Source: Suillus spraguei (lineage: Eukaryota; Basidiomycota; Agaricomycetes; Boletales; Suillaceae). Taken from it: a DNA stretch of 64,000 nucleotides. Below are positions 1-11,486 of this stretch, piece after piece. Made by a program: the position numbers and the translations under genes. The stretch is from the NCBI GenBank assembly GCA_016800925.1, contig JABCPU010000108.1, positions 62,001 to 126,000 on the forward strand, read 5' to 3'. How positions within the stretch are numbered: the first letter of the stretch is position 1; each line of letters begins with the position of its first letter. Below the pieces are notes generated by a model. That model was not told the DNA's origin. It saw only the letters and a program-made list of their open reading frames with translations, and searched no databases.

Positions 1-108
1 AATAGTGTACCGTGGATAACTGTTGAGTTATCCACCCACCTAGTTATTCACGTGGATAACTGGGTGCAGAAATTAGGTTTGGTAATCGTGGAGATAACAG
101 GTACTATT
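1..108. repeat. Fold-back (nested inverted repeat) element at window edge
   Basis: GTGGATAACT at 12-21 is followed after a 4-nt loop by its exact reverse complement at 26-35, and a third direct copy lies at 52-61. An outer imperfect inverted pair (AATAGTGTACC at 1-11, GGTACTATT at 100-108) brackets the set. The structure is read directly. It may be a small non-autonomous transposon or the end of a larger one that starts before the window. Confidence 0.45.
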
Positions 109-1115
109 GTGAACTTTTCAGTTAATCATACAGGACTGGCGCATTCACACCCATTCCGGTCTTACTAGTCATCTTGCATTCGACTCCTGCGCAGTACTAC
201 GGCTTGTTCTGTTCCGTACGTCTGAATTTTCCGGACTTTTTTATATCATGGCTTGCAGTTCATCGACGTCAGGCCCTTCATCTCTAGGCTTGTGATGTTT
301 TGATCAAGAACTTCCTTAGGATGACAGGACCTCTGCAGAGTGCACTGTCGTTCATCATGCACTCTTCGCAAGTCACTTTTTGGTTTTTCGAGGCTTCGGA
401 TGCGTTTGATGATCAGTGTCGAAACATATCATATCCTGCGGTTCGTTACTGCTCATAGCCCACGGCAATTTCAGAGAGCTGTTCACCAGTATGATATGAT
501 AGCACATGCCCATATGTGCGGTTCGCGCAATCCCCACTTCAAGTCACTATCGTGGGGTTCATATTCGTGATATGTTGCGAGTACATATCTGTGATGCCGA
601 CTTTGTCTTTACTGCATACTTGGTTGATTTTGAACTCTTAAAGGCTCCCTGGCGTGATTTCTTCGATCAGGTTCTTCGACTTGAACTTCTTCTCGTGAGA
701 ATAATGTAGCTGACCATCGCGTCGCTCACGCAGGGGAGAGCATCTTTGGAGCATTACTAAGACCGAAGGATAAAGTTTGACAAAATTCTGGTATACCTGC
801 ATAGCCATTGCGAACGTCCTTCGACGGTGTCACAACAAGCGTTTTCCTAAAATGGTTTGGTTTATTTCTCGCTGACTCTTGGTACAGTGGCCATTGTCCT
901 TTCTCTCAATCACGTCCGAGTGAACCTCGAGCAATATGCCTACTTAGAGCAGACCTTGAAGGATCCATTCATGAGCGAATCTTCAAGGCATGGTAAAGTT
1001 AACAGTTTCACCTCGTAATTTAAACATTTCAGCTGAATTTGTTGTCTCTGTGATTGAATCTAAGTACACATCTGGCTGAGACAAAAAGCAAAAAGACTTC
1101 AGTAGTCATTTATCA
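109..1115. other. Gene-free stretch, nothing recognised
   Basis: Only short open frames (at most 76 codons) occur on either strand and none carries a motif I recognise. The last part, about 1020-1115, would be the 3' flank of the COG7 gene, whose stop lies at 1116. Confidence 0.4.
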
Positions 1116-3644
1116 TCAGGTCCACCCTCTCATCTTCGCTACTAGCACTAACACCTGATCCCCAGGTAATTTTTCCCCGATTATTCGTCCTCCTTCCTCG
1201 TCGGTCATCCCCACATACTCTTTCCACCTATCTAATTCCTCATACTCAACGTTGAGTGCCCTCACGATATTCGACAAATAACCAAGATCCGTCGAGAGCT
1301 GTGCGGCTCCTGCGACGGAAAGCGTGCGGATCTTCGGAAGGACGCAGCTGGTAAGATGGGATAAGATAGAATGTCCGAGGGAGGACAGCCAGGCTGCTGC
1401 AACTGCCTCCGGGCTTAGCACCACCGGCTTGGGAGGCAGGACGAGCGAAGGTCGTCGGTTGTGCCCCAGTTCAGGCGACTGTTCGCTCAGACCACTCAGA
1501 TATGCTTCATCAATATTGGGCAATGTGTTGAGTGAGAAGCCCAGTGCATCGTCGTCTGCATATACTTCAAAGAGCCGCGGGAGATTCAACAGCCCCTCCG
1601 CAACGCGTTGGACGATATCGCTGGGAGAAAGCGAAAACACAGGCACGTGCAGGTCACCGGCCGTGCGCATAGACTTGGGGTCACCCAGTGCCGCCCAGAG
1701 GGCAAGGGATGCATAGGATGCGAGATGTGCATGTAAGGGGGCAAGAAGAGTATGCTGGAGGGAGGACTGAAGAGCTCTGGCAAGGGACGCAATGGATGCG
1801 CGCGTTGTAGTCAGTAGTGGAATAGGGGGATGGGATTCTGCAGATGATAAGAGAATCTGCAAAGCTGCACTGTTCAGGGAAGACTGCGCCAGGAGCAAAC
1901 CAGCACCCTTAGTCGCGCCAGGTGTATACACTCCACCTTCGTGTTGCGCGAGTCGGAATGCCGTGGCGATCTGCACGAGTGTAGCTCGTAGCTTACCCTC
2001 AAAAGTGCTAAGTCGATCCAGCACCGCTCGAGTAGACGCGAGAAGGTGTAAGACGAGTTGAATGTCGCTCCAGTCCTGCGGGGAATAATCCAGATCTGCA
2101 AGGTCATCTTCAGATTCCGCGGAGGCGCCCGAAGGAGCAGAAAGATTTGCCGTCAGCAATTGGGTCCAGGAGTCGACAAATGAAGCAAGGGATGCGTCTA
2201 ACGCAGACACAAGTCCTGGAGCAGCATATCCATACGTGAAAGACATGCAACGTACGAGACTTTCCTCCGCGGAACTAAACACATCGACCGCGCGCTCGCG
2301 AAGAAGGCGAGCCAGGTCAGTGCTTGGGTTCTTGTTAGGGGTAAGTGTAGAGGAAGCTAGTTCATCAGAGAGGAGACGCCGCTCTAGTGTCCCATACTCG
2401 ACTTGAAAGTCTAGAAACGCCTGAAAGAGTGCTTGGTCCCAATCAAGTACATCGTTGAGTGTGGACTGCTGCGCCCGTGAAAAATTCGTGGCCGAATTGG
2501 ACCGCCAGGACATGGACATACGCAGGGAGCGGCGGCGGGTGTGCTTCGGAGGCAAAGCGCCATCTAAAGTACTGTCCGTAGAAATAACAGAGAACTGTAT
2601 TTTTTCCATTATTTTATCTGTGCTCGCCGCGAAATCCTCTGTCGTTTTGTAGATGGCTATGATATCCTTGAGAGCAGATGAACCGGTAGTGTTGAATAGG
2701 GTAGCAAGGCGCTGCGGACACGAAGGCTGTAGAATGGACAGAGTGGAAGTGATGAACGTTGAGAGCGTGATTTGAGGATCAGGAAAGATGGCGGGAATGG
2801 ACGTGCGCTCTGCATTGAGGACACCCAGGAAACTGGCGCAAAAAGTTACCCAGAAGGTACTGAACGTCTGTCTCGGCACCACAGGCACTGACACTTCCGT
2901 GTCCTCCAGGACCTCGCTCTGCCATAAAGTAACCAGGCCTGCTCTCCGAGAGCCAAAGTAATAGTTCCTAAACTCACTCTCCCTCTGTATATTCGCGAAT
3001 ATCCCATAAAAGTTCCTGCAAGCCGCCGTGTCATCCGAATTGATTGCGCCGACCAACGCAGAACTGAGGGCAGCCTCGAGTTGGTTTTGGAGGGATACCA
3101 TCAGCGCACGACGAGGCTCATACTCCGGAGTTCCCGCAAACACAGGCATACTTCTGCTAGCCTCGCTCAATCTCTCAGCAGCCTTGTCGTATGCACGCTC
3201 GGCTAGCAACGCCGTGACCTCAGCCTCTAAGCTGGACCACGACTCTGCCTCGCGTAGCACATCTCTCACAGCCTCCATCCGTCGTTTTGCAGTGTCAAGA
3301 GTTTGCAACCTGTCGAGAGCAGCAGAGGTGCCCGTTCCAGCTGGGATACGGGCAGTGACGGTGGCGAGAGCAGAATGTAGGGAGAGGGCACCATCACGCA
3401 TGAAATGCAGGTCATATGTGAGACGAGGAGCGTTGCGTGACACCTCGTCGATTGTGCGTTCGAGTGCAGCTGAAGTTGTTACTGCTGAAAGGTCCGTGGC
3501 GGTCAGCAGGTCCGCCAGTAGTGAATCAAGAGAAGCAAGTGGAACGTGATTGTCTTGCGGTGTGAGTGTGTCGTTGAGCCATGTGAGTACGTCGGGTGCG
3601 TCGTCTAGCTCTTGCACAAGTGCGGATGCTGATGTGGAGGTCAT
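1116..3644 (-). CDS. COG7: Conserved oligomeric Golgi complex subunit 7
   Basis: Single-exon gene of 842 codons. The protein matches COG7, a lobe B subunit of the octameric COG tether. COG sits on Golgi cisternae and captures retrograde intra-Golgi vesicles, so it is needed to keep glycosyltransferases in place. Visible hallmarks are an N-terminal amphipathic coiled-coil region (about residues 1-160) with the ERTIDEVSRNAPRLTYDL segment, a long helical middle, and a C-terminal helical block with YLSNIVRALNVEYEELDRWK. Length agrees with fungal COG7 (roughly 770-870 residues). The first ATG of the frame lies right upstream of MTSTSASALV, with no better start. No intron is needed, which is unusual in this intron-rich window. 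It is tail-facing the VHS-GAT gene's 3' end across about 370 bp. Confidence 0.88.
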   Translation of the reverse strand: MTSTSASALVQELDDAPDVLTWLNDTLTPQDNHVPLASLDSLLADLLTATDLSAVTTSAALERTIDEVSRNAPRLTYDLHFMRDGALSLHSALATVTARIPAGTGTSAALDRLQTLDTAKRRMEAVRDVLREAESWSSLEAEVTALLAERAYDKAAERLSEASRSMPVFAGTPEYEPRRALMVSLQNQLEAALSSALVGAINSDDTAACRNFYGIFANIQRESEFRNYYFGSRRAGLVTLWQSEVLEDTEVSVPVVPRQTFSTFWVTFCASFLGVLNAERTSIPAIFPDPQITLSTFITSTLSILQPSCPQRLATLFNTTGSSALKDIIAIYKTTEDFAASTDKIMEKIQFSVISTDSTLDGALPPKHTRRRSLRMSMSWRSNSATNFSRAQQSTLNDVLDWDQALFQAFLDFQVEYGTLERRLLSDELASSTLTPNKNPSTDLARLLRERAVDVFSSAEESLVRCMSFTYGYAAPGLVSALDASLASFVDSWTQLLTANLSAPSGASAESEDDLADLDYSPQDWSDIQLVLHLLASTRAVLDRLSTFEGKLRATLVQIATAFRLAQHEGGVYTPGATKGAGLLLAQSSLNSAALQILLSSAESHPPIPLLTTTRASIASLARALQSSLQHTLLAPLHAHLASYASLALWAALGDPKSMRTAGDLHVPVFSLSPSDIVQRVAEGLLNLPRLFEVYADDDALGFSLNTLPNIDEAYLSGLSEQSPELGHNRRPSLVLPPKPVVLSPEAVAAAWLSSLGHSILSHLTSCVLPKIRTLSVAGAAQLSTDLGYLSNIVRALNVEYEELDRWKEYVGMTDEEGGRIIGEKLPGDQVLVLVAKMRGWT

Positions 3645-4010
3645 ACACGCTGAAATTTGTGCCTACTGACTCTGTTGTTTGCAATGGAGACCTAAAGCTC
3701 ACGAAAGTCGTCAGCTAGATGTCTGTGGACTGAAGCGCCGGAGCCCACTTTCAAGCTTCAATTTCTGCAGGAACACTGCGGTAGGTTGGTATTGTAATAT
3801 TTGAGTTCAGCAACGTCGCAGTCAATGAAGACGGTTACAGTTCCAAAAACATAAATAGCAGGGTTGGATGAGTTGATAGTACTACAGTAGCTAGCGTACA
3901 AATTGATTGAACATGATGCGATGAAGAACGAAATCAAATGGACAGCTCTTCCAACCACACTTCAAATGAAGCTCGAGACAGATTAAAAGGACCACAACTA
4001 TTAAAAGATG
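3645..4010. other. Intergenic spacer between COG7 start and VHS-GAT stop
   Basis: Both flanking genes run on the minus strand, so this stretch holds the COG7 promoter and the VHS-GAT 3' UTR. No further open frame or motif stands out. Confidence 0.5.
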
Positions 4011-7000
4011 CTAATGGACACCATTTGCACCAACTTGAACATTCACCCTACCCTCCCGCAGATGCTGCGCCGTGCGCTCAGCAGCCGCGTCATACACATA
4101 CTGTGTGGGCTGTCTCCGAGGCCGCATTGCATTAGCATGATCCCTGCTGCGTACTTCCTCATCTGAGTCAAAACCAACCGATTCACGCCTTGGCTTGTAG
4201 TGCAAATCACTAGTGTCGAGTTCTATATCGATAACACATCAGAAAACAGCTATTGTGTCATGAATCGAATCAGAACATAACGCACCATCATCGATTTCTT
4301 CCACGACCCTCCTCTTTCCGAGCGCCTTCTCACTGGGTCGTATAGGAAATTGGACCTCTTCTTCCTCCACATCATTTTCGTACATGTGTAACCGGTCCAA
4401 AGCACCACCCGTATTTTCCAGCGAGTTCCCCCTTGAAGGACGTACGAGGCCACCCCTATCTGGCGAGGGCGGGCGTGACGGGAATGCAGGAGAACGAGGA
4501 CCTACGGGAGGAGGAGGCGGTGCGAGCAGTGTTGGTGTGCTTGTGTTCTGTGGTGGAGAACCATAGTGCGAATGGGCAGGGGAGAGCGCAGGAGGGACCC
4601 GAGGAAGTGGATGGTTTTGTGAGGGAACAACCGTAGGTAGGTCGTGCAGGCGGGGCGAAGCAGGTGGTGACGGCATTGGTGACGGTGTGCGTGAGGAGCC
4701 GCCTCCAAAATCATGATAAGATTCGCCGAGGTACTCGTGCTATACCAAATGTCAGTCTTGGTTAGAGAGTACAGGGAAGAAAATCGACAGTATATGAAAG
4801 ACAGAATGACTGGTGACAAGATAAGAAAAAAAACACTCACTCTGCGGTCCATCTTCACATCCCTCCTACTAATCTCTACAGCTACCTGCTCCTCCGCGAC
4901 TCGCATAATATCATCATACATTCTCAACGCCCCCATCAGTGCCTCATTTGCATCAAGCAATGCACCAAAAAGCTCCTCCTCCAAAGTTTGTTCCTCTCCC
5001 TCTGCATTATAAGATTTAACATCCGTGCCATGGTAATCTCGACTTGGCGGAGAACTGAATTGGACATCAGGCTGCGATTTCGTACGTCCATTTCCTTCTG
5101 CATTCCTTCCTCGCTCACTACGCGACCGTTCAGCGCCTGCAGATGCCCATGGAATTTGGGTATATATAAGTTCTTGCGACCCGCGGCACTTCAACAAAAA
5201 TTCCTATGCGTCGATCAGATTGATACCAACAGGATGGGAGCAAGAAAGTCATGATGTGCCATGCAAAGGTGATGCGGCAGGCAGAGATCAGGGGTTGACT
5301 GAGAAATCACACGCACTGGTATTAGGCTCCCTTCTATCTGCCCCGGTTTCGCGAATGCAAGCATCTCACTAAGGACAGTCGCATTTCCTTTCGCGATCTT
5401 ACATTCCTGGAATAAACGCTTTATGTCCTCTTCGGGAGGAATGACGCCGCGTTGGAGATTCTTCCTCGATGGCCGCTAATCGTGACAAGACATCACCGAG
5501 ACAAGCGAGCAAAAAATCGAAAATTAATCAGGCACCGTCACAAACTACAAACCAAAAAAGCTGACCTCTTCTATTGGTGGACGCGGAGGAACTATAGGAG
5601 GGCTAAACATAGCATCCTCGGTGTCGAATGGAATCCCCACATCAGGCTTATCAGCGGGTTTCAATCGCATCCATAGGTTACGGAAACCATCCCTATCACG
5701 GTCGCGATCTTTAAGCGAGAAAGGCGATGGTTCAGGTTTGGGCGAGGGGTTAGGACCTATAAAGGAGGGCCCGTAAGAGGTCGGGTCAGCATCGCGAAAA
5801 GAACGCAAGTTCAAATGAAGACATGGCCCACAGCTGATGGAGACCGGTTTAAAAGGGCATTGTAGAGTAAACGGCAGATGAAGAAGTTTTGTTGGGAAAG
5901 ATGTTCAGTAAAGGGGGAAATCGATGAACACGTACGTGAGCTAGTGATGAAGGCAGCGGCTGCAAGCACTTCCATTAGTCGCTCTCTGACGACAGGACTG
6001 GTTCTTGAACTAGTTAGCACTTCCTCAAGGGTGTCAATGAATTTACGGGAGCTAATCTGAGTTAGAAAGATATCGGACGCGTTGCGGAGCAGTATTGCCC
6101 ATAACTGTACAAACCATGATACAAATTGGATAGAGAACGGACAAGTATGCATTTGCCAAGGTGAGAGATCAAGGATGAAACAACGAATGGGATAGTGCTT
6201 ACCCTAGCAGCAGATAATTGAGATTTAGGCTCTGCGTATCTGTATCCCAGATACCCCGTCAATGGTATATGAAGCGAGACTTGACCATAAAACGTACTTG
6301 AATTCCCTCCGAAGGGCTTTCATAACCTCCTTGGCATTTGCTTCAGTAGCAGACGCACGCTCGCAGACCTCGAGCACCAGTGCCCAATCCTCCGATGAGG
6401 TCGCGGTAAGGTACCCTACGCCGGTATAAATACCTGCAAATAAACAATACGACATCGGCTGAAGGAACGCACCGATCATGCGTGTCAGCTCTGAGGGAAT
6501 ATCATCCTCGCGCCAAAGACGCTCTCGTCCATCTTTGTCCTTTTCTCTTTCCTTTTCCTTCTCACGAGTTTCGCGCTCTTTATCACGTCCGCGCTCCTTG
6601 TCCCTGTCCCTGTCTCGGTCCTTGATAATCCCGTCCCAGAAGCTCTTCCTCTCCTTCTTCTCTGCCCTGTCCCTGTGATCAACTGGAAAAGAATCATCGG
6701 ATACTTCGTGGGCATGGTGTGGCTGTGGCTGTGGCTGTCTCAGGGCAAAGTCTAGATGTGGATCGAGCGACTTCAGTATACCAGGTGCAGCAGGCGCGGC
6801 TTGTGCCTTCTGGATCTTGCGTCCGTCTCTCCGTACGGTATGAGTTGGGTTTGGGTTAGTCTGGGGAGCGGGCATAGGTACAGTGGTAGTGTGACTTGCA
6901 GTGCTGTATGGACTGCTGGAACGCGCGGGTAATATTACAGGTGGAATCGAAGCTAGGGAAGACGAGCGGCTCGGAGACATCGGAGGCACTGCAAACTGAG

Positions 7001-7269
7001 GATACGGACTAGAAGGGACAGGGGGCTCAGATAGCACCTCCCAGTCGCGGTGATCCTCTGAGGGCCGTTTCGGGCGCACAAGTAGTGCATCCTATACAAA
7101 TGCATGAAAATTCGGGTTAGTAATGATCCAAGTCATGACATTGACATAGATGATTGTTGCCACAGGTAAGTTAGAGATCAGGACATACATCATCGATGAC
7201 AACATCACCATCTCTCTGCGAGATGATCTTTTGTTGCTTCACTTTGTCGCGTCCAAAAAGTTTCTTCAT
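4011..7269 (-). CDS. VHS-GAT domain endosomal sorting adaptor (Lsb5/GGA-like), copy 1
   Basis: Multi-exon gene starting at 7269 (MKKLFGRDKVKQQKI); exon 1 ends at 7189 and exon 2 starts at 7091. After a low-complexity linker rich in Ser/Pro and then Lys/Arg/Asp/Glu comes a VHS domain. It is spliced across four exons, with the pieces EDWALVLEVCERAS, REFKYAEPKSQLSAAR and LWAILLRNASDIFL, and 3' splice sites that restore the family consensus. A GAT domain follows (EEDIKRLFQECKIAKGNATV, EFLLKCRGSQELIYTQIPWA, FGALLDANEALMGALRMYDD). The C-terminus is Pro/Ser-rich and ends in an acidic DSDEEV segment. VHS and GAT domains bind ubiquitin and cargo in endosome/trans-Golgi sorting. No gamma-adaptin ear follows, so Lsb5-like is favoured over GGA. 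A second copy lies at 18.7-21.4 kb. Confidence 0.82.
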
Positions 7270-7689
7270 TGGTAAGATAGAGAGAAAGAAAGAGCTGGAA
7301 GCAGATGATGAGGGCTACAAGCTTCAGTTACTTACACAAGGCTGTGTATCACAGCTACTGCTACCATCACGTGACGAGTCAGATTCTTCGTCGCGACCAC
7401 GTTCAATTCCCGACAGCGTCGGTCAATGCAGTTTTAGCTGGTCTCAGTCTAGGTACCATACACATACACATCCGGTCGATCTATTAGTGATTGCACTCGC
7501 GTAGTAATCCAAGCGATGATGGCTATACCACAACGCCTCCATTTCATATGGTGGCGCTTGTAGTTTTGTACCGAGCCTATCTGCAAATATCATGTGCATC
7601 CACGTATATATGCAGTCGGATGCCAACAAGTACTATCTCCGGTGGTAGTTTACGTCTAAATTGCGACATAATGGCATTGCCAAGTCTCA
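7270..7689. other. Intergenic region between VHS-GAT start and TAF11 stop
   Basis: About 420 bp between two minus-strand genes. It contains the VHS-GAT promoter side and the TAF11 3' end. Short open frames only. Confidence 0.5.
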
Positions 7690-8723
7690 CTACCTGACAA
7701 ACAGACGCTTCCCTCGCATTGGCCGCGCACTGCCCACACGCCCAGTCTCTGCCTGATACATCCGGTATGCTTCACGAAGGTGGTCTGGCGTGAGGGGGCC
7801 AGAATCATTGCGCCGTGATTGAACCTGACGAGCTAAACACAAAATAAATGACAACGCGCAATACAGGGTGCGCAAGCCAAAAGGTGCACCTTTTTCTACG
7901 ATCTCACCGACAAACACTTTCCCGACACCTGCTACAATTTGCGCAACAGGTTGAGAAACTTGCTGTCCTGTCGTTTGTTGTATAACCTATCCATAGCGTT
8001 GCAGGTGAGGCTGCACTCTGCGGTCAGTATCACGAGCTCGCACCTTCCGTATAGCCTGTTTCGGTAGTGCATGACGTCGATAGGCTTCAAAGCGTTCATA
8101 TTGCGCCGGACTAAAATTGTCCATAAGCACCCTAGACCGATTTCATAAGCCGGGTGTACTATCAAACAAAATATCACAAGTTACTTCAAATTATCCTTGC
8201 TCTCGCTTTGCCATGATAACTGCGCAGAGTAGTCATCATCTGCCATTGCAGGTAAAAGCTCGTCTTCACCCTCTACGTCCTCGTCCGGAGCACCCACGGG
8301 TTTCACAGTGGTCCCAAGCTGAGGAATTATCGTATCCGTCGAAGTAACAGCGGCAGTAACTGGTAGAGGCTGCGTCGCCACAGTTTCATCATCCCCACTG
8401 TCCATCGATACATCACCAGCATTTGCGGCCGTGCTTTGGGCAACAGGGAGTGGTACAATAGAGGTCGAGGCAGTTGCAGTGGCACCTGCAGGAACTCCAG
8501 CATTCGCCCACTGGGCCGGAGTGAATCGCGTTGCAGGCGTGCTGGGCCCGGATTGTGGTGGGGGGCGAGTATCGGTAGATACGTTGGGAAATGCACCACG
8601 AGGCTTGCGGCCGCGTTTTGCACCTGTTCCACGACCGCGTGTTGCCACTGGCGCTGGACTTGGCGTTACTGGTGTACTAGGAGTCATCTGTATAAAGGAC
8701 GTTGGCGTGTATGGCGTGGTCAT
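7690..8723 (-). CDS. TAF11: Transcription initiation factor TFIID subunit 11
   Basis: Four exons rebuild one open frame: 8723-8185, 8131-8044, 7986-7890 and 7832-7690, giving 867 nt or 288 residues. The first half is a low-complexity N-terminus with basic RGRGTGAKRGRKPRG and an acidic stretch (EDVEGEDELLPAMADDD). The C-terminal half is the TAFII28 histone-fold: LMDNFSPAQYERFEAYRRHA, LPKQAIRKV, VSQPVAQIVAGVGKVFVGEI and GPLTPDHLREAYRMYQAETG. TAF11 pairs with TAF13 through this histone fold inside TFIID and supports TBP loading at pol II promoters. The three introns are 53, 57 and 57 nt with GT-AG ends. The exon joins are confirmed because each restores the family consensus exactly. The start is the first ATG (MTTPYTPTSFIQM). 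Confidence 0.93.
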
Positions 8724-9550
8724 CGATGATCGATATCAACAATCGTGTTCAGTAGTACTATTACACAAGTCCGTAGTATGTGATCAGGACAACTTTCCAA
8801 ACAATCCCAAACAAGGATTGTAGACATAGATCTCCATTTTGAAACGAGAATTTGATCAGGGTGCGAAAAGACGACATAACCATATGTAATTAGAGGTGGA
8901 AAATCATGCAAATCCCGAGGTGACAGAGTAGTGGGAAGTACCCGTTTCTGGTTCTAATCCGACGTAGGATCACTGGTTCTTGCAGAGTCTGAATGTGTAA
9001 TTCTAGTGCTATTCCGACAACTGAATTATATCTGTTTTAGTGTCCACATGTCTGATTTCAGTCTGAGTACCATCATAATTGTATCGGATTAGCATCTGAA
9101 TATGAATAGGAAGCTATCATATGACTATATGCTCTCCTATATATCTGCCCCGCTTCCGGACGCTTTCAGTTGTTGCTCCTCTCGTTCCCTGCCTCTCACC
9201 ACCATGATGTACGGCTCCCACTTCAACTTTCTAGAAGAGAGGAAGTGCGTGCCACATAACACATGCGTGATATGGAAACACGCACCTTCTGATGAGGCAA
9301 TGAGAAAAGTTTGATTTAGCTATTCACCTGGGAAGACAACATCACATACCGTGTGAGGGCGAAACGTGACTTGGTTGGGTTGGGCCATCGCAGAGAAACT
9401 CATTCTGGCGTTGTCGAGGTCAAAAGAAATAGTGAATATTTCAATAGACAACATAAGTTACACACTGTATGAGAATGGGCCGTCGCCAAAGCACCACCAG
9501 CATGAAATCATTTGGACAGCAAGAGATTGTGACAAGTTGTCAGCATCAGG
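8724..9550. other. Gene-free stretch upstream of TAF11
   Basis: The TAF11 promoter lies at the left end (minus-strand gene). Nothing else is recognisable; open frames are at most 70 codons. Confidence 0.4.
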
Positions 9551-9990
9551 CAAGCGAGCCAAAACACGAGAACACGAGAGCCTCCACCAACTGAGAGCGG
9601 GACACAGCCAGAGCATCATTCAGCATCGAGCCAAAAGACTAGAACACGGCACTCTCTGAGAGCAGGACACGGCCAGAGCATCGTCAGCGTCAGGTAAGCA
9701 AACCAAAAGAAGATAACACATACTCTGAGAGCGGGACGCAACAAGAGCGCCGTCAGGGTTGGGTATTAAGCGAGCCAAAAGATGAGAACACGCACTGGCT
9801 GGGAGTGGGATGTGACCAGTGCATCATCAGGGTTGAGTAAGTGAGCCAGCAAACAAGAAACGGACTGGCTGAGAGCGGGACACGGCCAAAATATCATCAG
9901 GGTTGGGTAAGCAAGCCAACAGACGAGAAACGCACGCGGTCAGAGCATCATCAACGTCGGGTAAGCGAGCCAAAAGACAAGAACAGCTTA
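9551..9990. repeat. Degenerate minisatellite, about 70-bp unit, 6-7 copies
   Basis: Successive units share the order AGCGAGCCAAAAGA..GAACAC, CTGAGAGCGGGACACGGCCA, GAGCATCATCAG and GGTTGGGTA. Unit starts fall near 9551, 9625, 9695, 9766, 9838, 9909 and 9962. Copies differ by substitutions, and one (from about 9909) lacks about 17 bp. The repeat is read directly. It has no coding sense, since stop codons occur in all frames of the consensus. Confidence 0.75.
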
Positions 9991-10357
9991 CTACAGGACC
10001 TGATTTCATCGCTCCGAAGGTGAAACTAAATGCCTCAAAAGTGAAGGCAACTCTAGGTTGATGGCGAAGCTGCTCTCGTCTGAGAGTGACTTGGCGAAAT
10101 ATTTAGACAATCTCATCTTCAAATAAGCAGAGCGTATTCAGACGGTCGAGAACGCCATATCCACGGGCTGATTTGTGTTGGGACAGTATGTATTTCACCG
10201 GCAAGATCAATTTCTCATTTCCGCAGTGACTACACCACGGGGGTCGTCGGACCACGCGCCGAGTCAGCTACATGTATGTATATTTTTTGCAGTTATTATC
10301 AAGACTTGAGTTTTCCAAATTTCACTAACCACCGGTTCTGAGTCGTCCTGGGATGAT

Positions 10358-10520
10358 AACAATGATAGGCGACTCCCACACCGGATGAACCTCTGTAAAA
10401 ATAACTCAGGCTTCAGCAGCAGCTTCAAACACTGCCCCGGAAGCCTGCCACACATGCCTGCACATCAAATACCCTTCCTAGAGAATAATCCATACGGTGC
10501 GGTTCCCGCTGCCCTGTACT
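10358..10520 (-). pseudogene. Relic of the 3' part of the GH3 N-acetylhexosaminidase gene
   Basis: This stretch parallels 21582-21740, inside the last exon of the GH3 gene. Shared blocks in the same order include GGCGACTCCC, ACCGGA, GCAGCAGCTTC, CATGCCTGCACA and CTAGAGAATAAT. Small indels and substitutions destroy the reading frame. It lies in the same orientation as the intact gene. The relic sits 3 kb upstream of VHS-GAT copy 1, while the intact GH3 gene sits just upstream of VHS-GAT copy 2. Both may therefore be traces of one duplicated block. Confidence 0.75.
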
Positions 10521-10710
10521 ATACATATGAAGTGAGTCGATACGATGTGTACACACCAGGTGAAGCATTCAGTGGAACCTATCATCTGAACTGTTGAACC
10601 TAATTCTAGCGGTATGTAACTTTTTGGGCCCCTGATGGGAAAGTTGCGCCACAGTCTGCATGGACAAGATAGTCGGGATTTGCGAGTGTGCTCGGCTTCT
10701 TTTACCAAGG

Positions 10711-10743
10711 CTGTATTGTTGTGCGTTCATAGTTCTGTCTTCT
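10711..10743 (-). repeat. 33-bp dispersed repeat, inverted partner of 15692-15724
   Basis: The reverse complement of this segment, core AGAAGACAGAAC..ATGAAC, matches 15692-15724 with two differences. Read directly; the element family is unknown. Confidence 0.65.
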
Positions 10744-11437
10744 TTCCTCACTATTATGCGGCTTCTGCTTTGCTTCACGGTCTTCAAAATGGAAGTAGGT
10801 ATCAGATTGATACAAAGAATTGAAATTTTTGGCGGATTCTTTTCCACACCAGGAATTGGAGATATTCGTGTAAATGTGCTCACGTTGAGTGCCAACACTG
10901 CTTCTGTCGAAGATGGCATATATCTATTGGATGTGCGGCCAACTATTATTGCTCATTCATCAATCTTCTATATAGGAAGCACTGAGCGCAACTCCATATG
11001 ATCGCGGATGCACGGCATCCTGATGATAGTATCAATTATATAGTTCCATTCATGCGCAGATCTCTTTCGAAATACCACAGCAATGCACCGGGACGAACAT
11101 TCTGGGAGCATTAGCGAAGTCATCGACACTATGGCCAAACATGCAGATCTTGTGCCTCAACATTGCAACTTGCAGCATGGATGTCCCGAAATTCATGGCT
11201 TTCGTAGATCGCATGGTCCGGAAATGGACAGAATCTAACTTCGACTCGGACGACACCTTTTACGTTCAACCTGTCTTCAAATCGTGCATTCCTTTCCCCT
11301 CTCAATGTCCGTGTTGCAAATGAATTCAACCACAAAAATCTGGACAAATTGCCAGTTTTCCCAAGTATCGTAAACGGACATCGATGGATCACAATATTCT
11401 ACTCACGAAGTAGCATCTTATTTTAGCTTACATGATG

Positions 11438-11486
11438 AGGCACCCGATGCCAAGCGGTATCTCGTGCTCATATATTGTAGAAAAAC
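11438..11486 (+). repeat. 49-bp dispersed repeat, copy 1
   Basis: AGGCACCCGATGCCAAGCGG and the following bases up to GTAGAAAAAC recur at 15749-15797 with one difference. It lies about 190 bp beyond the stop of the minus-strand BiP gene. Confidence 0.75.

Noticed and set aside
12..61. TTATCCAC motifs resembling bacterial DnaA boxes
   Set aside because: The window is clearly eukaryotic (spliced genes, TFIID, APC/C, BiP). The motifs are explained by a hairpin.
1324..1716. Plus-strand frames inside COG7 (also 1792-2061 and 3028-3549)
   Set aside because: They are antisense shadows of a well-supported GC-rich coding exon, with no motif of their own.
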